Positions 34,826-43,191 of a stretch of DNA of 64,000 nt are shown here, piece after piece. The stretch lies in assembly GCA_001403755.1 (NCBI GenBank), contig CYUH01000011.1, forward strand, positions 40,403 to 104,402, read 5' to 3'. How positions within the stretch are numbered: position 1 is the stretch's first letter; each line of letters opens with the position of its first letter. The translations under genes were made by a program, and so were the position numbers. Source of the stretch: Chryseobacterium senegalense (GTDB lineage Bacteria > Bacteroidota > Bacteroidia > Flavobacteriales > Weeksellaceae). Under the pieces are notes generated by a model, which made no database searches, had not been told where the DNA came from, and saw nothing but the letters and a program-made list of their open reading frames with translations.

Positions 34826-36721
34826 CTATTGTAATAAAAAGTTAACAATTAAAATAATTCCGATCGCCAATGACATGATGAGCACATAATTCTCCACGTT
34901 TCCGTTTTGAAGTCTTTTTGCTGCTCTTCCTGAATCTTCAGCGCCTGTCCCGATAAATTCTACGAATCTATTCAAGACGCCTTTATCGAACATATTTCCT
35001 CCAATTCCCAAACCTTCCGTCATTCTCACGAAGGTTGCGTTATATATTTCGTCCAAAAACAATTTCTTGTTCGAAAGCCTTTCCCAGCCAGTATATTTTT
35101 CTTCCGGTAAAGCCATTTTTTTCTTGTTTACATAGATGTTTTTTACGATAAACCACACGGTGAAGAACATCACAAGCGTTAATCCCAACAAGATCATTTC
35201 GGTTCCGAATTTTACTTCAGGCAATGATACATCATATACATAGATCGATTTCAGCCAATCTGCTAATTTCGCATAATGACCATGACCAATGAAATGCGGA
35301 AGACTGATGAAACCTCCAAGAATTGATAATACAGCTAAGATGATCAATGGAATGGTCATCGTTTTTGGGCTTTCATGAAGATGATGTTTTTGCTCTTCAC
35401 TTCCTCGGAATTCCCCGTGGAAGGTTAGGTAATATGCTCTGAACATATAAATCGCCGTCATTGTTGCCACAATAAATAACACAGCCCATAGAAGTGGGTT
35501 TTTCCCGTAAACATTGGTTAAAATTTCATCTTTGGAAATCATCCCTGAAAGGAATGGGAAACCAGAGATTGCCAATGTTCCGATAAGGAAAGTGAAATGC
35601 GTAATTGGAATTTTATTTTTTAAACCACCCATTACTCTCATATCTTGTTCGCCACTCATCGCGTGGATCACTGAACCTGAACCTAAGAACAATAATGCTT
35701 TGAAGAATGCATGCGTCATCAAATGGAACATTGCAGTAGTGTAAGCTCCTACGCCAAGCGCAACAAACATAAATCCTAACTGCGAAACAGTAGAGTAAGC
35801 GAGAACTTTTTTGATATCATTTTGTCTTAAACCAATAAATGCGGCCACCAAAGCGGTCAATAACCCCACGAAAAGAATTACATCCATCGTAGTGGGTGCC
35901 AATGAATAAAGGAAATTGGATCTTACTACTAAATAAATCCCTGCGGTAACCATTGTAGCAGCGTGGATCAACGCAGAAACCGGAGTTGGACCCGCCATCG
36001 CATCTGGCAACCATGTAAATAAAGGAACCTGAGCTGATTTTCCCATTGCACCGATGAAAAGACTTGCGGTGATGAAAATAATTACAGGAGAATCTAGTTG
36101 GAATTTAGAAGAATTTTGTGCTACAGAAAGGAAATCAACAGCGTTGGTTTGATAAGCGATCATGAAAATCCCAATCAACATACCCAAGTCTCCAATTCTG
36201 TTCATGATGAAAGCTTTTCTTGCCGCTGCTCCATATTCTTTGTTGGTGTACCAAAAACCAATCAACAAATAAGAACACAATCCTACGCCTTCCCAACCGA
36301 TAAAAAGAATGAGATAATTGCTTCCCATTACTAATAAAAGCATGGAGAAGATAAATAAATTTAAGTAGGTGAAGAATTTGTAGAAACCTTTATCGTGGCT
36401 CATATACCCAATAGAGTAGAGGTGAATTAGTGATCCGATTCCGGTAATAATCATGATCATCATTAATGATAATTGATCGATTTGGAAACCGAAGTTCACC
36501 TGGATACCATTCACCCGGAACCATTCAAAAGCTCTTACGATAACAGGTTGCGAATCTGCATTAAAATTCAAAAATAAACTGACAGCGATACAAAAAGATG
36601 CAAAAACTACCAGTGTTGCGATACTTCCCACTACGATTTTTGGAAGACTTTTCCCGAAAAGTCCATTGATCAAAAATCCGAATAAGGGTAATAGAACAAT
36701 TGCGTAAACTAAATTTTCCAT
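34826..36721 (-). CDS. nuoL: NADH-quinone oxidoreductase subunit L
   Basis: 631 residues, the largest membrane subunit. Motifs: LFIGWEGVGLCSYLLIGFW with the pumping glutamate, KSAQVPLFTWLPDAMAGPTPVSALIHAATMVTAGIYLV, and NDIKKVLAYSTVSQLGFM. The C-terminal part contains the long lateral helix region and a last transmembrane helix (YVLIMSLAIGIILIVNFLLQ). It couples electron transfer to proton pumping at the distal end of the membrane arm. It sits between nuoK and nuoM. Confidence 0.97.
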   Translation of the reverse strand: MENLVYAIVLLPLFGFLINGLFGKSLPKIVVGSIATLVVFASFCIAVSLFLNFNADSQPVIVRAFEWFRVNGIQVNFGFQIDQLSLMMIMIITGIGSLIHLYSIGYMSHDKGFYKFFTYLNLFIFSMLLLVMGSNYLILFIGWEGVGLCSYLLIGFWYTNKEYGAAARKAFIMNRIGDLGMLIGIFMIAYQTNAVDFLSVAQNSSKFQLDSPVIIFITASLFIGAMGKSAQVPLFTWLPDAMAGPTPVSALIHAATMVTAGIYLVVRSNFLYSLAPTTMDVILFVGLLTALVAAFIGLRQNDIKKVLAYSTVSQLGFMFVALGVGAYTTAMFHLMTHAFFKALLFLGSGSVIHAMSGEQDMRVMGGLKNKIPITHFTFLIGTLAISGFPFLSGMISKDEILTNVYGKNPLLWAVLFIVATMTAIYMFRAYYLTFHGEFRGSEEQKHHLHESPKTMTIPLIILAVLSILGGFISLPHFIGHGHYAKLADWLKSIYVYDVSLPEVKFGTEMILLGLTLVMFFTVWFIVKNIYVNKKKMALPEEKYTGWERLSNKKLFLDEIYNATFVRMTEGLGIGGNMFDKGVLNRFVEFIGTGAEDSGRAAKRLQNGNVENYVLIMSLAIGIILIVNFLLQ

Positions 36722-36728
36722 CCTTTAT

Positions 36729-37058
36729 TTATCCTCTTAATTTATTAAAAATACTGACGTCAACCGATTTGGTATTTCGGTACATCATTGCGATAATCGC
36801 TAACCCTACTGCAACTTCAGCAGCTGCCACCACCATGATGAAAAAAACCAAAATTTGGCCACTTCCATCACCTTTATAGCTGGAAAATGCCGCCAGCAAA
36901 AGATTTACAGAATTCAACATCAGCTCTACACATCCCAAAATAATGATGGCATTTTTTCGGATTAATACTCCCAAAACTCCCAAACAGAACAAAACTGTAC
37001 TCAGAATAATAAAATATTCCAAAGGGACGGTCTGTACAAATGAATTTACTTCTCCCAT
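36729..37058 (-). CDS. nuoK: NADH-quinone oxidoreductase subunit K
   Basis: 109 residues, three helices. The conserved glutamates lie in AIIILGCVELMLNSVNLLL (helix 2) and VAAAEVAVGLAIIAMMYRN (helix 3), both needed for proton transfer in complex I. Length is typical of the family (100-110). It starts 4 bp after nuoJ. Confidence 0.97.
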   Translation of the reverse strand: MGEVNSFVQTVPLEYFIILSTVLFCLGVLGVLIRKNAIIILGCVELMLNSVNLLLAAFSSYKGDGSGQILVFFIMVVAAAEVAVGLAIIAMMYRNTKSVDVSIFNKLRG

Positions 37059-37062
37059 AATA

Positions 37063-37557
37063 CTATAAATCTTTTTTACCGATTAAAACTGCGCCTACAA
37101 TTCCCGCGAGAATAAGGATAGAAGCAAGTTCAAATGGCAATACATACTCGTTAAATAATAACCGGCCAAGGTTTTTGGTCAATCCCACTGACGAATCTAC
37201 ATTTTCTGCGAAACTGTTACCTGTAAGACCTTTGAAAGCTCCAAGAATTCCTATTAACAGAATTCCGGCTGCGAAAACTCCAATGAATTTGCTTAAATTC
37301 TGCTTTTTACTTTCATCGCCTTTATTTAAGTTCAACATCATCAATACATAAAGGAATAATACCATGATGGCTCCTGCATAGACGATAACCTGAACGATTC
37401 CCAGAAACTGAGCATTGAGCAAGATATACATTGCTGCGATGGAAAAGAAGGTTACGATGAGCGAAAGTATCGCGTACAAGGGGTTTCTTGCAAATACGAA
37501 ATATACAGCGCTTGCTACTGCCAAAAATGCGACCAAGAAAAATATAATCTGTTCCAT
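37063..37557 (-). CDS. nuoJ: NADH-quinone oxidoreductase subunit J
   Basis: 164 residues, five helices. Family features are SAVYFVFARNPLYAILSLIVTFFSIAAMYILLNAQFLGIVQVIVYAGAIMVLFLYVLMML in pattern, including the conserved tyrosine-alanine-glycine turn, and a C-terminal helix LASILILAGIVGAVLIGKKD. It is part of the E-channel in the complex I membrane arm. It begins directly after the nuoI stop. Confidence 0.97.
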   Translation of the reverse strand: MEQIIFFLVAFLAVASAVYFVFARNPLYAILSLIVTFFSIAAMYILLNAQFLGIVQVIVYAGAIMVLFLYVLMMLNLNKGDESKKQNLSKFIGVFAAGILLIGILGAFKGLTGNSFAENVDSSVGLTKNLGRLLFNEYVLPFELASILILAGIVGAVLIGKKDL

Positions 37558-38106
37558 TTATTTTACTGATTTTTTTTGTAACTCACTCTGTCTTTCAGAA
37601 ACGTCAATTCTTTCATTGATTTTTTCCACCAGCTTATCTTTACCGTACACGAAACTTCCGCGGTTAGTTTCCACATCCACCAATCTATCAGTTAAATAAA
37701 TTGCAGATTTCGGGCACGCTTCCTCGCACATTCCACAGAAAATACATCTCAACATATTAATTTCATATACCGATGCATATTTTTCTTCTCTGTAAAGATC
37801 TTTTTCCTCCTTGGTTCTTTCCGCAGCGGTCATGGTGATCGCTTCTGCCGGACAAGCCACAGCGCAAAGTCCACATGCTGTACAACGTTCTCTACCTTCT
37901 TCATCACGTTTCAGCACGTGCTGTCCGCGCCATACTTTGGCTCTTGGTTTCTGTACTTCGGGGTAAGAAAATACTTTACCTTTGCTACCGGCAAGTGCAT
38001 GTTTCAAGGTAATCGCCATTCCCTTGAAAATTTCCGGGAGGTATATTTTTTCCATAAAAGTCATCTCTTTATTCGAGACTACTTTAGATCTGTTGGTCAG
38101 TTTCAT
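37558..38106 (-). CDS. nuoI: NADH-quinone oxidoreductase subunit I (two 4Fe-4S clusters)
   Basis: 182 residues. Two classic ferredoxin motifs C-x2-C-x2-C-x3-C-P are visible: CTACGLCAVACPAEAI and CIFCGMCEEACPKSAI; they hold clusters N6a and N6b. The start MKLTNRSKVVSNKEMTFMEK could be shortened to the ATG at residue 15 or 18; I kept the first ATG. It passes electrons along the peripheral arm of complex I towards quinone. Confidence 0.96.
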   Translation of the reverse strand: MKLTNRSKVVSNKEMTFMEKIYLPEIFKGMAITLKHALAGSKGKVFSYPEVQKPRAKVWRGQHVLKRDEEGRERCTACGLCAVACPAEAITMTAAERTKEEKDLYREEKYASVYEINMLRCIFCGMCEEACPKSAIYLTDRLVDVETNRGSFVYGKDKLVEKINERIDVSERQSELQKKSVK

Positions 38107-38116
38107 ATTGTTTTTG

Positions 38117-38144
38117 TTTTAGCTATTGGCTTAAGCTTTTTAGC
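38117..38144. repeat. Four-unit 7-bp repeat between nuoH and nuoI
   Basis: TTTTAGC, TATTGGC, TTAAGCT, TTTTAGC in register. Close in form to the TTTTGGC repeat at 44422-44442. Confidence 0.6.
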
Positions 38145-38167
38145 ATGAAAACTTTAATTAATTTTAA

Positions 38168-39241
38168 TTATTGGGCAAAAAACACAATTACAGCAGCGGT
38201 GATAATCAAGTTTACCAAAGCAAGAGGTATAAGGGTTTTCCAACCAAGATGCATCAATTGATCATAACGGAATCTTGGAATTGTCCAACGAATCCACATG
38301 AACACGAGAATTCCTAAAATTACTTTCGACAGCATGGCAACGATACTTAAAATACCGGCTACGTTTTCTCCCCAGTTTTCAGAAACCCAGTTGATTCCTG
38401 GATAATTGAATCCTCCGAAAAATAAAGTTGCGATCAATGCATTAGAAATAAACATATTTACATATTCCCCGAACATATATTGCCCAAAGTTCATGGAAGA
38501 ATATTCGGTCATATATCCGTTCACCAATTCAGATTCACATTCCGGCAAATCGAATGGATGACGGTTGGTTTCTGCCAAAGCTGCTACAAAGAAAATAATG
38601 AATGCCAATGGTTGATAGAAGATATTCCAGTTCATTCCGTCTGCAGGAATAAAGCCCCAGATTTTTCCTGTTCCTTGTGCTGAAGTGATGAAGTGTAAAT
38701 CTAAACTTCCCGACATTAAAATAATTGATAACAAAGAAAGTCCCATCGCCAATTCGTAAGAAATCATCTGGGAAGATGCACGGATAGCTCCAATCAAGGA
38801 ATATTTGTTGTTCGAAGCCCAACCACCAATCATCATTCCGTAAACTCCGATCGATACCATTCCGATTAGATAAAGAACCCCAATGTCAATATTGGCTACC
38901 TGAATGTCAAATGAAGTTCCACCGATATTCAATGTTTTTCCCCAAGGAATAACCGCTCCGGTAATTAGGGAAACAAACATCGTGATTCCTGGCCCCAGAT
39001 AGAAAAGGAATTTATCGGCATTTTGTGGTACAAATCCTTCTTTGAAGAAGAGTTTACCACCATCTGCCAACGGTTGCAAAATCCCAAATGGTCCGGCTCT
39101 GTTCGGTCCGATTCTGTCCTGCAAGGCAGCAGCAACTTTTCTTTCGCCCCAAGTAGAGTAGGCGGCAACACCCATTGATAGGGCGAAAAGTGCAAGAACT
39201 AAAATGATTTTAAAGGTAAGTAAATCCATAGGTATTATCAT
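38168..39241 (-). CDS. nuoH: NADH-quinone oxidoreductase subunit H
   Basis: 357 residues, about eight helices. Motifs: GERKVAAALQDRIGPNRAGPFGILQPLADGGKLFFKE in pattern (the conserved RxGPNxxG loop), and ETNRHPFDLPECESELVNGYMTEYSS, with the acidic residues that face the quinone cavity. It forms the base of the quinone site and links the peripheral and membrane arms. It lies between nuoG and nuoI. Confidence 0.97.
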   Translation of the reverse strand: MIIPMDLLTFKIILVLALFALSMGVAAYSTWGERKVAAALQDRIGPNRAGPFGILQPLADGGKLFFKEGFVPQNADKFLFYLGPGITMFVSLITGAVIPWGKTLNIGGTSFDIQVANIDIGVLYLIGMVSIGVYGMMIGGWASNNKYSLIGAIRASSQMISYELAMGLSLLSIILMSGSLDLHFITSAQGTGKIWGFIPADGMNWNIFYQPLAFIIFFVAALAETNRHPFDLPECESELVNGYMTEYSSMNFGQYMFGEYVNMFISNALIATLFFGGFNYPGINWVSENWGENVAGILSIVAMLSKVILGILVFMWIRWTIPRFRYDQLMHLGWKTLIPLALVNLIITAAVIVFFAQ

Positions 39242-39289
39242 TGAAATTTAAATATGATGAATTCATACTTAAATTAAATCGTTTTCAAA

Positions 39290-40291
39290 TTAAATTATTT
39301 CGTCTTTTTCGCCGATTTCTTTTGCATCAGGATTATTCAAAAGACTGATCATATTTTTCGGCTTTTCATAGTGGTTAAGCGAGATTACAGAGTGTCTGTC
39401 GATATGTCTTGGTCCTTCGATGTTCCAGTTTTTTAGATCTTTCTTCTCAAATCGGCATTCGTTACAGATCCATTCTTCCACCTCGTCATATTGGTCTTTT
39501 CTTGCAGTAACTCTGATGATTTCGTCACCCTTCATCCAAACTACAGCTTTTCCCGAACATTTATCGCATTTGCAGGTAGCGTTCATCGGTTTTGTAAACC
39601 AAACTCTACTGGCGAAACGCGCGGTTCTGTCGGTTAATGCACCAACCGGACAAACATCAATTACATTTCCGATGAAATCATTATCCAAAGCTTTATTCAA
39701 ATAAGTTGAAATCTCTGCATGCTCACCTCTGAAAAGGATGCCGTGCTCACGTTCTTTGGTTAATTGATTCGCCGTAAGCACACATCTTGCACACAAAATG
39801 CAACGGTTCATGTGTAATTTTATGTTTGGACCTATATCTTCGGGTTCGAAAGTTCTTCTTTCGAATTCGGTTCTGGTCGCTTCTACACCGTGCTCGTAAC
39901 CTAAATCTTGCAAATGACATTCTCCTGCTTGGTCGCAAACCGGGCAATCTAGTGGATGATTAATCAGCAAAAATTCTGTAACTGCTTTTCTGGCTTCTTG
40001 GGTTTTTTCGGAGGTCAGATTTTTCACTTCCATACCGTCCATTACGCTGGTCCTGCAACTCGCGACGAGTTTGGGCATCGGTCGCGAATCTGCATCAGAT
40101 CCTTTAGAAACTTCTACGAGGCAGGTTCTGCATCTACCACCGCTGCTTTCCAGCGGTTTGTAGTAACACATTGCTGGTGGTACTGATTTACCTCCGATTT
40201 GTCGGGCTGCTTCCAAAATGGAAGTTCCGGGCAAAACTTCTGTAGTCTGTCCGTCAATAGTGATTTTAAATTTTTTTATTTCTTCGCTCAT
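39290..40291 (-). CDS. nuoG: NuoG-like 2Fe-2S/4Fe-4S protein, short form lacking the molybdopterin domain
   Basis: 333 residues from the ATG at 40291; a TTG five codons earlier is rejected. It has the [2Fe-2S] set C42, C54, C57, C79; the H-x3-C-x2-C-x5-C set in NHPLDCPVCDQAGEC; and the 4Fe-4S set MNRCILCARC with the distant cysteine in DVCPVGAL. A further group (CKCDKC, then CNEC about 33 residues later) resembles the N7 site. It ends there, whereas E. coli NuoG continues for about 570 more residues. The missing part is the molybdopterin-like domain, which carries no essential electron-transfer cluster. The stop is clean and the next gene follows, so this is a native short form. Confidence 0.92.
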   Translation of the reverse strand: MSEEIKKFKITIDGQTTEVLPGTSILEAARQIGGKSVPPAMCYYKPLESSGGRCRTCLVEVSKGSDADSRPMPKLVASCRTSVMDGMEVKNLTSEKTQEARKAVTEFLLINHPLDCPVCDQAGECHLQDLGYEHGVEATRTEFERRTFEPEDIGPNIKLHMNRCILCARCVLTANQLTKEREHGILFRGEHAEISTYLNKALDNDFIGNVIDVCPVGALTDRTARFASRVWFTKPMNATCKCDKCSGKAVVWMKGDEIIRVTARKDQYDEVEEWICNECRFEKKDLKNWNIEGPRHIDRHSVISLNHYEKPKNMISLLNNPDAKEIGEKDEII

Positions 40292-40317
40292 TATAGATGA
40301 ATTCAAAAATGAATTAA

Positions 40318-41175
40318 TTATTTTTTCGTGTTAAAGGTATATCCTATACCGAAATTCACTTGTGCAAACAAAAAATCCTGCATTGCCTTGTCAGGTTTAT
40401 TGTTTAGCGTGGTTTTTATATCGGGCATATTGATGTAGCCCACTTTTCCTTCTACTCTTGCCATCCAATGTTTCCAAAAGATGAAGTTGATATTAGTTCT
40501 TGCATCCGCTCCGAAACCTGCAACGTGAAAACGGTCACTCCTTTCGTTTCCGAACAATTTCACATTACTTTTTGGCATCATCATTCCAACTCCGCCACCG
40601 TAACTCCATACGATATCTACATTTTTCTTGCTCGATAACGAATGGTATTTTTCCAAACCGATATTGATGTAGTTCAGCCCATCGGTATGCTCAAAAGTGA
40701 GAAACTGCTCGTCAGCTAAATTCACTTGTCCGTTTTGCACCATTCCAGCATAAACCGGATCGGAGATAGAGCCTTTAAAATCTGCCAGCTGATCCTGATC
40801 CATCACATATTTCATGTGGTCTTGTGCAATAACCAAAGCTAAATTATCTTTAATAAAATAACCCAATCTGAAGTTAAATTGAGGAATCGACAAACTCCCC
40901 GGATTCACATAATCTAAACTCAAAGGCGATGGTCGATCGTGAGCTACTACATTTTCTAATGTAAAGTCGTAATCCGCTCCTTTGAACCGGATATCAGAAT
41001 TGGTAAATCCCGCTCTGTTCCATCCCCAGAAAACGAACATCTGTCCTTTTTTCGACATTGGCTTAATACCAAAGTCGAAATCGTCAGAGATCTCATGAGG
41101 TGAATCTGCTGCCTGAGCTAAACCCCAGTTCATTCCTAAAAACAGGAATGCAAAAATTTTAAAGAACTTCTTCAT
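40318..41175 (-). CDS. Outer-membrane beta-barrel-like protein inside the nuo operon
   Basis: 285 residues with signal peptide MKKFFKIFAFLFLGMNWGLAQA. The mature chain has amphipathic strands (QMFVFWGWNRAGFTNSDIRF, FNFRLGYFIKDNLALVIAQD, ARVEGKVGYINMP) and a closing strand FLFAQVNFGIGYTFNTKK, the shape of an outer-membrane barrel. It lies in the gap between nuoF (2 bp) and nuoG (26 bp) on the same strand, so it is transcribed with them. I do not recognise a family and know of no complex I subunit like it. It may be a hitch-hiker that uses the operon's promoter, or a lineage-specific accessory. Confidence 0.82.
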   Translation of the reverse strand: MKKFFKIFAFLFLGMNWGLAQAADSPHEISDDFDFGIKPMSKKGQMFVFWGWNRAGFTNSDIRFKGADYDFTLENVVAHDRPSPLSLDYVNPGSLSIPQFNFRLGYFIKDNLALVIAQDHMKYVMDQDQLADFKGSISDPVYAGMVQNGQVNLADEQFLTFEHTDGLNYINIGLEKYHSLSSKKNVDIVWSYGGGVGMMMPKSNVKLFGNERSDRFHVAGFGADARTNINFIFWKHWMARVEGKVGYINMPDIKTTLNNKPDKAMQDFLFAQVNFGIGYTFNTKK

Positions 41176-41176
41176 C

Positions 41177-42532
41177 TTACTCTGCTTTCGCAGCTACCGG
41201 GATTGGATCTGCATAATTGGCCAATCCATAATTTCTTGTTAATGCTTCGGGGTTATTAATATGCCATTCGAACTCGTCGCGGAAATGACGAATCGCTGCT
41301 GCAACCGGCCATGCTGCTGCATCACCCAGCGGACAAATAGTATTACCCTCAATTTTTCTTTGGATATCCCAAAGCAAATCGATATCTGCCATGGTTCCTT
41401 CTCCATTTTCAATTTTCTTTAGGATTCTGTACATCCAGCCGGTTCCTTCGCGACATGGGGTACATTGTCCACAACTTTCATGCATGTAGAAATGCGCTAG
41501 AGTTAACGTGTGTTTCACCACACATTGATCTTCATCTAAAACGATAAAACCTCCTGAACCCATCATTGTTCCTGTCGCGAATCCGCCGTCGGATAATGAT
41601 TCATAATTCATATATCTCGGTTCACCATTGATGGTTTTCAATAATAAATTTGCCGGAATAATCGGTACAGAGCTTCCTCCCGGAATACATGCTTTCAGCT
41701 TTTTCCCGTTAGGGATTCCGCCACAATATTCATCAGAATAGATGAACTCTTCCACAGTAATGGTCATGTCAATTTCATAAACACCTGGTTTATTAATGTT
41801 TCCACAAGCGGAAATCAATTTAGTTCCAGTGGATCGACCAACCCCGATTTTTGCATATTCGGCACCGGTAATATTGATAATTGGCACAACTGCTGCGATG
41901 GTTTCGACATTGTTTACTACAGTTGGTGATTCCCAAAGTCCTTTTACCGCCGGGAAAGGTGGTTTCAACCTAGGGTTTCCTCTTTTCCCTTCCAAAGATT
42001 CCAAAAGCGCGGTCTCTTCTCCGCAAATATATGCTCCAGCTCCACGATGAACGTAAATTTCTAAATCGTAACCGGTTCCTAAAATATTCTTACCTAAAAA
42101 TCCTGCTTTTTTGGCTTCTTCGATGGCTTCCTCTAAAATATCTGGAATCCAGGAATATTCGCCACGTATGTAGATATAGGAAGTATTAGCTCCTAAAGCA
42201 AAGGATGAAATAATCATTCCTTCGATCAAAAGATGCGGAATGTATTCCATTAAATATCGGTCTTTGAAAGTTCCCGGCTCCGATTCGTCGGCATTTACTA
42301 CCAAATATCTTGGCACGCCTTCGGGTTTTGCTAGGAAACTCCATTTCATTCCGGTTGGGAAACCAGCGCCTCCACGACCTCTCAATCCAGAAGTTTTTAC
42401 TTCTTCGGTGATCTCGTCTGGAGTCATTTTCAGGGCTTTTTCCACCGCTTCGTACCCGCCTTGCTTGCGGTAAACGTCGAAGTAGCGGATTCCTTCTACA
42501 TGTGCGTCTTTAAGTAAAAGTTTTTTACTCAT
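41177..42532 (-). CDS. nuoF: NADH-quinone oxidoreductase subunit F (NADH-binding, FMN, 4Fe-4S)
   Basis: 451 residues. Motifs: GLRGRGGAGFPTGMKWSF (NADH binding), NADESEPGTFKDR (FMN), GAGAYICGEETALLESLEG, and the cluster N3 cysteines in ESCGQCTPCREGTGW plus the distant cysteine in NTICPLGDAAAWPV. It oxidises NADH and hands electrons via FMN to the iron-sulphur chain. It is 13 bp downstream of nuoE. Confidence 0.98.
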   Translation of the reverse strand: MSKKLLLKDAHVEGIRYFDVYRKQGGYEAVEKALKMTPDEITEEVKTSGLRGRGGAGFPTGMKWSFLAKPEGVPRYLVVNADESEPGTFKDRYLMEYIPHLLIEGMIISSFALGANTSYIYIRGEYSWIPDILEEAIEEAKKAGFLGKNILGTGYDLEIYVHRGAGAYICGEETALLESLEGKRGNPRLKPPFPAVKGLWESPTVVNNVETIAAVVPIINITGAEYAKIGVGRSTGTKLISACGNINKPGVYEIDMTITVEEFIYSDEYCGGIPNGKKLKACIPGGSSVPIIPANLLLKTINGEPRYMNYESLSDGGFATGTMMGSGGFIVLDEDQCVVKHTLTLAHFYMHESCGQCTPCREGTGWMYRILKKIENGEGTMADIDLLWDIQRKIEGNTICPLGDAAAWPVAAAIRHFRDEFEWHINNPEALTRNYGLANYADPIPVAAKAE

Positions 42533-42545
42533 TTTTTAATTGATA

Positions 42546-43055
42546 TTAGTCTAAAGCAAGCGTACCCTGTCTGCAAAGTTCCAGGATTTCATCTACTTTT
42601 TCTTTTGTTAAATTTTCGTGATAAAACTTGCCCAACTGCATCATTGGTGCATATCCACAAGCACCTAGACATTCCGCAGGTTTCAGGGTGAAAAGTCCGT
42701 CGGCAGTTGTTTCTCCGTTTTTAATGTTCAAAGTCTCGCGGATGTAGCTTAAGATATCGTCGCTCCCTTTCAACATACAAGGTCCCGTTTGGCAAACTTC
42801 CAATACGTATTTTCCTACGGGTTTCATATTGAACATCGCATAGAAAGTTGCAACTTCATACACTTCAATAGGTTTAATACTTAGCAACGAAGCAACATAA
42901 TCCATCACCGGAACATCCAGCCAACCGCCAAATTCTTTCTGTGCAACGTGGAGGATGGGAATTAAAGCAGATTTTTGCTTTCCTTCCGGATATCTTGCGA
43001 TAATTTTATGAACCTGCTCTAGGGTTTCAGGTTTAAAAGCAATAGTTTCGCTCAT
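42546..43055 (-). CDS. nuoE: NADH-quinone oxidoreductase subunit E (2Fe-2S)
   Basis: 169 residues. The [2Fe-2S] ligands are in CQTGPCMLKG and AECLGACGYAPMM, the C-x4-C...C-x3-C pattern of cluster N1a. The N-terminal half (ARYPEGKQKSALIPILHVAQKEFGGWLDVPVMDYVAS) is the thioredoxin-like part. It pairs with NuoF in the NADH dehydrogenase module. Upstream (43056-43191) is a gap with a heptamer repeat and no gene. Confidence 0.97.
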   Translation of the reverse strand: MSETIAFKPETLEQVHKIIARYPEGKQKSALIPILHVAQKEFGGWLDVPVMDYVASLLSIKPIEVYEVATFYAMFNMKPVGKYVLEVCQTGPCMLKGSDDILSYIRETLNIKNGETTADGLFTLKPAECLGACGYAPMMQLGKFYHENLTKEKVDEILELCRQGTLALD

Positions 43056-43061
43056 ATTTAA

Positions 43062-43093
43062 AGATTTTAGATTTTAGATTTTAGATTTTAGAT
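43062..43093. repeat. 7-bp tandem repeat AGATTTT between nuoD and nuoE
   Basis: Four perfect copies plus AGAT. Slippage could change copy number and the 136-bp distance between the two genes. Confidence 0.9.
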
Positions 43094-43191
43094 GAAAATC
43101 CTAGTTCTAAAAATCCTATCAATTTTGATATTAATTTACATTTAAAGAGTTTAGATTATTTTACAATTGATAATCTAAACTCAACATTTTT

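Noticed and set aside
39290..40291. NuoG truncation by frameshift
   Set aside because: The gene ends cleanly and nuoH follows after 48 bp; no remains of the molybdopterin domain are present downstream.
40292..40306. Upstream TTG start for nuoG
   Set aside because: The ATG at 40291 gives the normal MSEE start and fits the short gap to the upstream gene.
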